From positions 682,001 through 746,000 of the forward strand of contig OX381705.1 of the NCBI GenBank assembly GCA_947462335.1: a stretch of DNA of 64,000 bases. Direction: 5' to 3'. Origin of the DNA: Harmothoe impar (lineage: Eukaryota; Annelida; Polychaeta; Phyllodocida; Polynoidae). The notes under the pieces are model-generated. The model was not told the DNA's origin. It ran no database searches and saw only the letters and a program-made list of their open reading frames with translations. Within the stretch, counting starts at the first letter, position 1. Each line of letters opens with the position of its first letter. The translations under genes and the position numbers were made by a program. Shown piece by piece: positions 32,068-43,500 of the stretch.

Positions 32068-32560
32068 TCTTGTCAGAAGTTGACATCTATAAGTCGACAT
32101 AACTATATCCTATTCTAGTTCTGAGCTCTAACACCAGGGGTTTCATCTTTCAATGCAATGACATTTTATTCAGCATTCCCTGATCCTTGATTACAAGTTG
32201 TATGACATCAATTGTGTAAACTGCAATAAGGGACGAAGTTGGACTAAATTTCTTCTGTAATATATGTGGTGTTACTTGTGTTACAATGAATTGATAAATT
32301 ATGGCTGGACAATCAATGTAGATGCTGGGACACCTTTTCTGTGTCCTTTGAGATTGTATAAGTGAAAATACTGGCTTTGGGCTGATATCACATCTGCGCC
32401 TTTTGGCTAAGATAAATGTGTGATTGTGGAACGTGAAAATACCTGCAAACGTCTTTGACAGACCAGGCGTTACCAACTTCCTGTACAGAGTGCCTATGGA
32501 CATGTCAGATATTGACATAAAATAGACATCATTGTATGATGTCTAAAATGTCTCTCAGAG
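32068..32560. mobile_element. Half copy of the 1.77-kb fold-back family
   Basis: Sequence from CTTGTCAGAAGTTGACATC to GACATAAAATAGACAT matches the right arm of the 20,296-22,065 element (21,230-21,665) with moderate divergence. Confidence 0.8.
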
Positions 32561-32823
32561 GTCCCCAGAATGGAACCTTTCCCCTTGAACCATGTTCACA
32601 CATGGTAACCAAAGCTGACAGAGTGCCCCCCCCCCCCCGCCTCTGCAGTGGTCAGTGCCTTCCTCCCACTGGGTGTATCTGAACGGCCCACTGCATGTGG
32701 GCAGGGGAGGGGGTGGCCTTGTTTGCTGCTGGCTACCTGAGGGAGGGGGGGGGGCAGTATGGTCAGGTCAAGTGGCGGACTGTGGATGGGGTATAGCGAT
32801 GACTCGGGTGGCTCCGTATGGGC

Positions 32824-33008
32824 GGCCATGTTAGTTCTGTGCTCGCCATTTATCGTGAGACTTAGGCAGTGACCAGACACTCACACACCATAGCTTCCGG
32901 GGAACAGGCTACAATACGAGAGCAGAACCAAGGTCTCACGAGATTGCTGATGTCAGTGTACACAGAGTGGAAGCGGGAACAAGTCCGCACCAGTTAGAGA
33001 GCTATAGA
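32824..33008. repeat. Dispersed repeat, inverted relative to 61,155-61,340
   Basis: Shared blocks include GTGAGACTTAGGCAGTGACC, GAGAGCAGA(A/G)CCAAGGTCTC and GGAACAAGTC...TAACTGGTG-type sequence. On the minus strand both copies have an ATG followed by Ala-Ala-His-Thr-Glu codons, but I could not extend this to a gene. Confidence 0.6.
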
Positions 33009-33344
33009 CAGGCACCCACCTGTGATTACCCCTAGGTAGTACCCTCCCCCCCCCCCCCCACACACACACACACCTCACACATGTACTTCTGTCCTCAGCA
33101 ACGACCACACAGATGACCATTCACAGCAGTGCCCCCTTGTGCAAAGTGAGGAAAGCACACATTTACCAAATCCATATTTAGGGAGATCTACTATTTTTGC
33201 TAAAAACACCACTGTAAAACTGAGACTGTATCTACATATCTATGTAATACATATTAAAGGATTATTTAAAGCAGCATATCTGCAGTGCCATATTCTGGTT
33301 TTCTCATATTATTCAAAACCTCCGGATGTGGTCTTCAAAAGGTA

Positions 33345-33530
33345 TCACTACTGAACATGTCTTTTTCATGTAAATATTTTGATGTAAAATACAGACATGA
33401 AAAGCCATGTAAGAAACCACGTAAAAAACATTTGCATATAATTCATGTTGGTGACCAAAACCGCCATCATTAAATGATGTCATCACCCATCACAGAATTA
33501 TGTATAAAAGATGCCATTTACTTCGAGTTG
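33345..33530. mobile_element. Partial copy of the fold-back element family
   Basis: Reverse complement of much of 23,564-23,760 (CATGTAAATATTTTGATGTA, TTGGTGACCAAAACCG, GATGTCATCACCCATCACAG). Confidence 0.7.
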
Positions 33531-33795
33531 TGGGATGTGTCTGTGTACATCAAATTGATATCTTATGAGCAATTTATCATCCACGGTGGCATTAATTTGC
33601 TGGGCAAAGCTCCTCAGTATGATAGTGATTTAGTAGAATAAGAAAAAAAAATTCCTGTTATAAACCTGCAGACTGTATCCATCTCATATTTTTGTCAACT
33701 GTATTATCACATTTGTATAGATTGAATATATAATACTGGTATAGAGGCCATAACACAATCTATTATCATAATATAGTCAGACATGCATTATAGAA

Positions 33796-33900
33796 GGCCC
33801 GAGTGGCAGAGCGGTGAATGGCCACAGCTAGGGCTCCTAGGGGTTAGGCCATGGGGGCATCCATGTTCGGGGGTTAGAAGTTCAAGCAGGTAACACTGGG
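33796..33900 (+). repeat. tRNA-like (Ser/Leu-type) repeat
   Basis: GGCCCGAGTGGCAGAGCGGT is A-box-like, and GGGGTTAGAAGTTCAAG could be a degraded B box. The B box is imperfect, so this is a repeat or decayed copy more than a working tRNA. Confidence 0.35.
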
Positions 33901-34401
33901 TGGACACCTATAGACTCAGTACTGCCCTGTGACATCATAACCCCCGGTTAGCTGCTCCACCTACTGGCCAAGGGCCCGTACTGCAGGTTCTCAATTTACC
34001 ACAAGCGGTGCTGCTATCGACGGCCAGGTGCCCTATACTATGCTGTTATTACCTTAATAAAAATCTATAATAATTCTTTTTAAAAAGATGCTTTACCATT
34101 ACATATTTTGGGTTCAAGAAACATACATTATATTTGTTGATATAATTATGACGCAGAAAGTATGGCAGGAAACGCGTTACTTCCGGGAGGATGACAATTC
34201 GCCATTACGGCTCCAAGTATTAAGATAGGCGGACACTGTGTAAATTCTTTTTCTATATTATAGAAAAGGCAGGGGCAGAATTATAGGTACTTTTTTATAA
34301 ATCTCTGATTCTAATTGTAACTTTTTTACATAGAAATCTCGGGATGCTGATAGGAGGCAGCATAACCTCGCTCATTGAGGTACTAGATTTGTTAGTGATG
34401 T

Positions 34402-34599
34402 GACTATACATGGGTCCCTAAATAAATGACCATGTCGCCGTGTCGATTTTTAGCAAAGGGGCCGTGTCACTGTGTCGATTTTTATCTAATGCATTATGGT
34501 CTATTTGACTGTGTCCATCGATTCTTAAAGGGGCCATATCGCCCGTGTCGATTTTTAAAGGGGCCGCGTCGCCGTGTCGATTTTTACCCATGTATAGTC
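34402..34599. mobile_element. MITE with GACTATACATGGGT ends and GTGTCGATTTTT motifs (copy 1)
   Basis: Perfect 14-base inverted repeats GACTATACATGGGT / ACCCATGTATAGTC. The interior holds four or five repeats of CCGTGTCGATTTTTA with GGGGCC spacers. An opposite-orientation copy is at 53,071-53,247. Confidence 0.85.
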
Positions 34600-35439
34600 A
34601 TAGTGATGTACTGCTGTGGTCGCTTCTGGGTAAAGAAGAGGGAGGAGGAAGAAGACCCCACACCACAAGGAGATGACTTAGTCTGAAGTCCTCACGGTCA
34701 ACAAACAAGTGACAAGAGAGGGGGTCCATATGTCACATGCAAGTGTCACATTCATGTACATAATAGATGCATCATACAGGTGTTATTCCTATCCAAGAAT
34801 ATAATCATGTGCTAGACTATCTGTTGTGGATTCCAGTTATTTCTTTGCATTTTACTTCACATGTAATAGTCGTTGTCACTTCACAGATGTGCTGCTGCAT
34901 TTACAACCATTATATCAAATTTATGTATCTTATAATTGTAGTGTAAAACCATGGCTTACTCTCTTCAACTTAACTGGGACAGATCCTGAAATAAGCATAC
35001 GCACCCTTCTGGACTATTAACGAAACAAAATATCTAAATCTCTGAATCACAATCGGTCACTACAAATGTGTATCAGTTATGTCACCTGGGCGTGATGTAA
35101 GTACAGCAACCCTACAACGGAATACCTAGCAGTTGTTCCTTGTAATTACCTCAATGTGACCAGATGCTTCATATAAAGTACAACAGAAAAACAGAACCAG
35201 AAAAATATGTTGCTTACAAACAAGTGCTTGTTACATCCATGTTTGTTGTAAGGATGTTTTACTTAACCATCAATGTATGTAGCGTTCATTTAAAAAGTAT
35301 TAAAGCTTGAATTAATAAACAATTAGTTCATCCATATGTATGTCTACATATATTTTTATTTCCAAATACATATTTATATACATCTGCCACATTCTGTATC
35401 CACAAAGGAATCTTTCTTCATGAATGCAGCATGAAAGAC

Positions 35440-35975
35440 CACAGTACCTGGAACCTGTCCTAACCTTTGTCTGCCCAGTGTAAATAACAGCCATCTCAGT
35501 AACTGGAGCCTAAGTCCTAACCTTTGTCTGCCCAGTGTTACTAACTGCCCCGCCCTCTCAATATGTAACTGGAACCTAAGTCCTAACCTTTGTCTGCCCA
35601 GTGTTACTAACAGCCCAGCCATCTCAATATGTAACTGGAGCCTAAGTCCTAACCTTTGTCTGCCCAGTGTTACTAACTGCCCCGCCCTCTCAATATGTAA
35701 CTGGAACCTAAGTCCTAACCTTTGTCTGCCCAGTGTTACTAACAGCCCAGCCATCTCAATATGTAACTGGAACCTAAGTCCTAACCTTTGTCTGCCCAGT
35801 GTAACTAACTGCCCAGACATCTCAATATGTACCTGGAGCCTAAGTCCTAACCTTCGTCTGCCCAGTGTTACTAACAGCCCAGCCATCTCAATATGTAACT
35901 GGAACCTAAGTCCTAACCTTTGTCTGCCCAGTGTTACTAACAGCCATCTCAATATGTAACTGGAACCTGGTCCTA
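35440..35975. repeat. 62-base minisatellite (8 to 9 copies)
   Basis: Unit AACTGGAACCTAAGTCCTAA, CCTTTGTCTGCCCAGTGTTA, CTAACAGCCCAGCCATCTCA, ATATGT. Multiples of three make long spurious frames on the minus strand. Confidence 0.9.
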
Positions 35976-36089
35976 ACCAGTGTATGAGACAAGGGAGGCC
36001 TGTCAAAGTCCAGGCCTCTCAATATTACCTCTACATGTGTATTACCCCTGAAGTCTTTCCCTTCCCAGCCTGGTACATGTCAATATATT

Positions 36090-36385
36090 TCCTGAAGGAC
36101 CCCCCCCCAGTTCACACCCCATGATGCCTTAGTCTGTGGTGAGTTTCCTAAAGGACCCCCCCCCACTCCCACACCCCATGTTGGCTCAGTCTGTGGTGAG
36201 TTTCCTAACGGACCCCCCCCCCCCCAGTTCACACCCCATGTTGTCTCAGTCTGTGGTGAGTTTCCTAACGGACCCCCCCCCCCCCAGTTCACACCCCATG
36301 TTGTCTCAGTCTGTGGTGAGTTTCCTAAAGACCCCCCCCTTTCACACCCCATGTTGTTTAGTCTGTGGTGAGTTTCCTAAAGGAC
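36090..36385. repeat. About 60-base minisatellite overlapping the CRAL-TRIO stop codon
   Basis: Five units, each with GTCTGTGGTGAGTTTCCTAA (A/C)GG plus a C run plus TTCACACCCCATGTTG. On the minus strand GGTCC...TTAGGAAACTCACCACAGACT is the end of the CRAL-TRIO coding sequence, so the array repeats the last codons into the 3' UTR. Confidence 0.9.
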
Positions 36386-39300
36386 CCCATCAGCCCCCAG
36401 TCGCCCAGCTCATCCTCCACCTTGGTCGGCCGCTTACTCTCGTCTACCGCCATACTGCTCGCGTTCAGCTCCAACTCGGCACTCTTCTTTATCACCTCCT
36501 CTTTCCAGCTCTCTGTCGGGTAAATATGAAAAAGATTGTTTGAACAACCTCCCTTTGGAAACAGGTATAATGGTATCATGAGGATGGTTGGGTGAGTGGT
36601 AGAGGTCATACAGGTGTGTGGTAGAGGTCATACAGGTGTGTGGGTGAGTGGTAGAGGTCATACAGGTGTGTGGTAGAGGTCATACAGGTGTGTGGGTGAG
36701 TGGTAGAGGTCATGCAGGTGTGTGCGTGAGTGGTAGAGGTCATACATGTGTGTGGGTGAGTGGTAGAGGTCATACAGGTGTGTATGTGAGTGGTAGAGGT
36801 CATACATGTGTGTGGGTGAGTGGTAGAGGTCATACAGGTGTGTAGGTGAGTGGTAGAGGTCATACAGGTGTGTAGGTGAGTGGTAGAGGTCATACAGGTG
36901 AGTGGTAGAGGTCATACAGGTGTGTAGGTGTGTGGTAGAGGTCATACAGGTGTGTAGGTGAGTGGTAGAGGTCATACAGGTGTGTGGTAGAGGTCATACA
37001 GGTGTGTAGGTGTGTGGTAGAGGTCATACAGGTGTGTAGGTGAGTGGTAGAGGTCATACAGGTGTGTGGTAGAGGTCATACAGGTGTGTAGGTGAGTGGT
37101 AGAGGTCATACAGGTGTGTGGGTGTGTGGTAGAGGTCATACAGGTGTGTGTGTGAGTGGTAGAGGACATACAGGTGTGTAGGTGTGTGGTAGAGGTCATA
37201 GAGGTGTGTGGGTGAGTAGTAGAGGTCATACAGGTGTGTGGGTGAGTGGTAGAGGTCATACAGGTGTGTGGGTGAGTAGTAGAGGTCATACAGGTGTGTG
37301 GGTGAGTAGTAGAGGTCATACAGGTGTGTGGGTGAGTGGTAGAGGTCATACAGGTGTGTGGGTGAGTAGTAGAGGTCATACAGGTGTGTGGGTGAGTGGT
37401 AGAGGTCATACAGGTGTGTGGGTGAGTTGTAGAGGTCATACAGGTGTGTTGGTGTGTGGTAGAGGTCATACAGGTGTGTATGTGAGTGGTAGAGGTCATA
37501 CAGGTGTGTAGGTGAGTGGTAGAGGTCATGCAGGTGTGTGTGTGAGTGGTAGAGGACATACAGGTGTGTAGGTGTGTGGTAGAGGTCATACAGGTGTGTG
37601 GGTGAGTAGTAGAGGTCATACAGGTGTGTGGGTGAGTGGTAGAGGTCATACAGGTGTGTGGGTGAGTAGTAGAGGTCATACAGGTGTGTGGGTGAGTAGT
37701 AGAGGTCATACAGGTGTGTGGGTGAGTGGTAGAGGTCATACAGGTGTGTAGGTGAGTAGTAGAGGTCATACAGGTGTGTGGGTGAGTGGTAGAGGTCATA
37801 CAGGTGTGTGGGTGAGTTGTAGAGGTCATACAGGTGTGTTGGTGTGTGGTAGAGGTCATACAGGTGTGTAGGTGAGTGGTAGAGGTCATAGAGGTGTGTG
37901 GGTGAGTGTTAGAGGTCATACAGGTGTGTAGGTGCGTGGTAGAGGTCATAGCGGTGTGTGGTAGAGGTCATACAGGTGTGTAGGTGTGTGGTAGAAGTCA
38001 TACAGGTGTGTAGGTGAGTGGTAGAGGTCATACAGGTGCGTGGGTGAATAGTAGAGGTCATACAGGTGTATTTTCTTTCATGTCCTGTCTACAAGGGCAC
38101 TCCGTTCTGGAACATCTATAAAGCTAGTGATTCATAGAGTTCTATGCGGATGTACATTGAATACTCACTGACAATGTCCATAAGTGGACCCGCATCACCG
38201 CCGTACTCAGTGGGTAGCATCCGTTTGGGGATGGTTTTACGCAGAGATTCCTTCGAGCCTTTGTGGAAATGCAGCTGCAAGTTTTGAGAAATAGAAATAT
38301 AAGTTGAAAAATAGAAATATAAGTAAAATCCAAATTAAATAATTAAAACCATTCTTAAAGGAAATTTTTAATTGAGAGGCCGGACCACTATGCCTCATGT
38401 GAGATGTTGCCTCTGCTGCTTCTAGCCCTCCCCCTACTGACCGTCTGCGGGAATACTAGGCCTATTATAAAAAACTATTGTAACAACGTTCTATAAGTAC
38501 TTAACTTTATATATCAGTAGATAAGAAGAGTAATGGAATTGAATAATTTGCTTACGCGCTTCTTAATCTTCTCCTTCATGAAGATTTTGAGGAGTTCGTA
38601 GAAGGCGGTGAACAAGGACGGAGTGTCGTAGTAGTGGATAGCTTTGTTCCTGGTGGGGTACACGTCCTGAAAATACATCATGTTGAAGAAACAAAGGGAT
38701 TCAACAGAGAAGGGATAACAAATATTGGACAGCGTTGTTTTTATTATTATTATGTAAGGAGACCAACATAGTTTTAAATATATATGCTACAGTACAGTAT
38801 GTCTACAGTATTTCCCCGTGTATTAGCCCGGGCTTATACAAGTACTAACTGGTAAACTGACCAGGCTTAAACACGGGGCAGGCTTATACTCGGGGCAGGC
38901 TTATATTTCTTTAGCTGTAGAAACGCTCTGATACCTTCTTATAATTTTCAGAATTACCTAGTTTCCGACACATTTACTGCAATATTTCCAATAATTTTCT
39001 CACCAATTTAAGCTTTATTTCTCTTTAAAATGGCTAGGAACATAAATAGGGGTCATATTGCCGAAAGAATTATGTAAATACTGCAAGTAGGAGTGGAGTT
39101 ATGGCCTGAAATATGTTTTTTATTGAGCATATATTGCCCCCCCCCCCGGGCTTATACTCGGGGCCCGGCTTATACAACACTACCATAAAACCTTGTGTAT
39201 AAGCTGCGGCTAGTACGCAAATCAGATCGGCAGTGTGGCTTATAGCATCAACCCAGGGTCAGGGTGCGGCTTGTACGCGAGTTTTTGCCACTATGGTACT

Positions 39301-40508
39301 GTACTAAAATCGGCACATTCAGAGCGGCTTATAGGCTTGGCATTAACTCAGGGTGCGACTTATACGCCAGTTGGGCTTATACGCAAGGTTTTAGGGTAAG
39401 TCACCCTTTTGCCCAGGCTTATACAAGGGGCAGGCTTATACACGGGCCCCGGCTTATACACGGGGAATTACAGTAACTGCAGAAATGCGTGTTACCTGCC
39501 AGCACTTCATGCACTTTGAGAGCAGGTCCCGGGTGAACATCAAGACGTGCTCCTTCCCAAAGAGTCCAAAGTCGAGGAGGATGACGACGCCGTTCACCTG
39601 GACGCCTTCATCCAGCAGCATGATGTCAGAGTTCATGAAGCCCAGCTTCATCACCAGACCGTAGTCCAGGGTCGACGGGTCAAACGCACCTACAGGTAAT
39701 ATATATAGACTGCAGTACAGGGTCAAACGCACCTACAAGTAATACATATACACCGTAGTACAGGGTCAAACGCACCTACAAGTAATATATATACACCGTA
39801 GTACAGGGTCAAACGCACCTACAAGTAATATATATACACCATAGTACAGGGTCAAACGCACCTACAAGTAATATATATACACTGTAGTACAGGGTCAAAC
39901 GCACCTACAAGTAATATATATACACTGTAGTACAGGGTCAAACGCACCTACAAGTAACATATATATACACCGTAGTACAGGGTCAAACGCACCTACAAGT
40001 AATATGTATACACCGTAGTACAGGGTCAAACGCACCTACAAGTAATATGTATACACCGTAGTACAGGGTCAAACGCACCTACAAGTAATATATATACACC
40101 GTAGTACAGGGTCAAACGCACCTACAAGTAATATATATACACTGTAGTACAGGGTCAAACGCACCTACAAGTAATATATATACACTGTAGTACAGGATCA
40201 AACGCACCTACAATTAACATTTATACACCGTAGTACAGGGTCAAACGCACCTACAAGTAAACACATATACACTGTAGTACAGGGTCAAACGCACCTACAA
40301 TTAACATATACCGTACCATCGCGATTAAGCGCCGGGGCGCTGTTCAATTTGGCGAGGCTCTTACACAGGCGCTTATACAAGACAGGCGCTTATTCAAGGT
40401 CATGATTTTAGTCCTTCAGAAGAATTTGGGTACCCCTATACCCCCGCACTTATTCAAGACCAGGCGCTTTATCGCGACGGTACGGTATACACCGTAGTAC
40501 AGGGTCAA

Positions 40509-40548
<40 letters not shown>

Positions 40549-43500
40549 TATAGTCCAGGGTCTAACGCACAACAAGTAATACATGTAGACCGTAGTACAA
40601 GGTCAAACAAGTAATACAGGTAGATGCACATAGACATAGACGTAGACCGTTTTACAGAATCAAATGCACCTACGTACAACACACACGCACCATAATCATG
40701 GGTCAAACGCGCCTATAGGTAGACCTAGAGTTAAACACACCTACAAACAACACATATAGACCGTAGTATAGGGTCAAACGCACCTACAAGTAATCACATA
40801 GTTAATTTAGGGGGAAAAAGAGTAAAATTTGTGTCCTGGCCCAGAGCTGAAAATCCCGGCCCATAGGTTTCTTGAGCTACTGGCCTGAGTGGCCCACAGC
40901 TGAAAAAGTTAGTGTCTACCCCCTCCCTCCCTGCCAAGATGTGCCTCTCAGTTAAGTCCTATGACTAATGTTGACTTAATTGAACTCCCTCTCTCTGTCT
41001 ATGACTATGTCTCTATTTTGTTATTGTTTTACTATGACCAGTAGGTGGTATTACTAGCAGGTATATATATATATACCTGTCTATGACTATGTCTGTATTA
41101 TGTTATTGTTTTACTAAGGGAGTGATCATTTATTATCAACAGGGGGGGGTGGTGGGTTTGGGGGGGGGGCAAAAAAATTTGGACCCCTTGACCGGGGGGG
41201 GGCAAAAAAATTTGGACCCCTCTTGGGGGGGGGGGCAAAAAAATTTGACCTGTTTTGAGCCAAAAAGCCCGCGCGTTACTATGCTTCAAAGGGCCCGCGC
41301 GCGAGCCGATTTTCGACCCTAAGGGGGGGGGGTAAAAAATTTTGACCCCTTGACCGGGGGGGGTGTAAAAAATTTCGCGCGCTCCGCGCGGAAACCCACC
41401 ACCCCCCCCCTGTTGTTAAAAAATGATCACTCCCTAACACCAGTAGTAGGGGGGGTGGTTAACACAACATTTTTGGGGGGCCCATCCTAAAATATGGTAC
41501 TCATCTTCGCAAACAAGAATATCACCTTTGTTTTTGAATTTGAGGACTGTAACCCCCTTCGTCACCCCCTCCGAAAATAAAAAGTCGGAAAATATTAAAT
41601 TAATTCAATTTTAATTCATTTTTTGATTCTCTGAGGTATTTAGTCACTTGAAACATGCATGAAACCACTTTGGGATTCAATATAAAAATATGGTTCACTG
41701 AATTGAGTTATTTTGAAGTCCCCGAAAAATCCAAGATGGCCGCCATGAGCCATAAACACCCCTACAAAGGACTTTCCTGACTTAAAACATGTATAAAACC
41801 ACTTTGAGGTGTAATATAAAAGTAGGGTACACTAAACTGGGCTATTTAGAACTTTTTGAAAAATCAAAGATAGCCGCCTTCAGACATAAGGTGCTCACAT
41901 AGGCCTTGTCTCACACTAAACATCCTGCAAATTCTTGCACGGAAGCCTACTCCTTGTATAACATAGGAGAATCCTATAAGTTGTACCTTAATTGAGCCTG
42001 TTTCTTGGCAACCTTTTTTGGTACTATGGTATAATTCAAAAAGTCATAGTAATGGTGTGGACTAACTAGTTAGTACTAGTATTGATCGACAGGGGTAGTA
42101 CTAGCCTTCCCACCGGTGACGCTGTGTCATCACTACTAGCTTCTACTACTGCCAAACATGGACAATTAGAAATTCCATGCTGGAACTACATCGTTTTCTT
42201 GGACATTAGCCTAAAATAATGATAAAACCCAACAATTATTCTTCAACTTAGTTTAAATCGTTCCATTTCTTACATATGCAAAAAGGGTAATGCATATAAT
42301 CTATTTAGTCACTGTATATTGGTAAAGTGATATTGTATACTACCTACCTCAACCTGGTGCCTATTATTTCTAAGATTCATTGAGGGAATAGCTAATTCAT
42401 AGGTAACATAGCACTCATGTTAACCTGCTCTTTAAATCATAAATGTCAATGCATACATACAGACTAACTTAGCATTGTACTTTAACACCAATGGTTTGGG
42501 TTGACACGTTGTTAACAAGTAACAATGTGACCCAATCACTATCTGTACATCTCCATGTACATTTTTTTCATTCTTTGTGATTAACTGGTATTCTGAGACA
42601 TATCTCACATCACACTGTTTTGTGAATATGTTCCCATTGTTATTAGTTGCACTCATTAATCATAGTTTGGATTAGCTAGCTTTTTGATATGAACAGTTTA
42701 CCCTTTATCATGGGAACCAAATTCCCTTTGTTTGAGATTCTGTACATGTTGGCAGTGTAACATTCATTTTCCTCTTTACCTTTTCACTGCCATACAAAAG
42801 ATGAGTGCATTTTCTTGAACAGTCTATGGGGGTTGGTAATAGATTATTGGCACTGTCAACAAATAACATATCAACGAGCTGATTCTATATATTCCCCCAC
42901 CTCTCCCACTCAGCGATGCCCTCCTATCAGTATCTCCATTGGTAACTTATGGTATTTCCATTGGCAAACCACTTTATTGCTGAAATCCATGCCTGTATCA
43001 ACACTGAGGTATTTCCCCCATGGGGGGGGGGGTAGTCACTCTACGTTGGTAACTACCCACCGCCATACCACTGCATGCACCTAATACAGGATGTGACCGC
43101 CTGTCTCTTCCTCACACAACGCCTATGGATAGAGGGGAGGGGAGGGCGGTTAGAAGGTTCTGATGGCTAGGAGAGGGCAGGGGACTCACAGAAAGTTTAC
43201 ACAGCCTTGGCTGGGGAAGGAGGGAAGAGTCTATCCATATCCCCATCCCCTCCTCCCCTCTGTGCTCATGGCAGGACATCCCCAGGTACGATCTTCTAGT
43301 AAAACAAGCATAGGACACAGACCATTCCCCCACTCCTAAAGCAGCCAGTATGACTACTGTGATACAATCCCTCATCTTTCACTTCCAATGCTAATAAGTA
43401 TCTTCCTTTGATCTTATAGCTGTGTAAACATCATAGCCAGGATACTTATTGTAAAATGAAAGGGTAAAGGTTATAGGTTAGACTATGCCCCAGGGGCTAT

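Larger units (their letters stand above)
30070..36080. other. Region between the two full host genes
   Basis: I see no exon. It holds a dispersed element end (30,470-30,625), two hairpin or fold-back pieces (31,819-32,560), a 185-base segment inverted at 61,155-61,340 (32,824-33,008), a CA run (33,058-33,073), a fold-back piece (33,345-33,530), a tRNA-like repeat (33,796-33,900), a MITE (34,402-34,599) and a minisatellite (35,440-35,975). The rest is A/T-rich without recognisable signals. Confidence 0.5.

Noticed and set aside
35440..36006. 210-aa ORF of LGRQRLGLRFQLHIEM-type repeats
   Set aside because: It comes from the 62-base minisatellite; no splice or start signals support it.
36593..38070. 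Long Thr-His-rich ORF on the minus strand
   Set aside because: A 30-base repeat without stops keeps the frame open. It lies in an intron between two supported exons.
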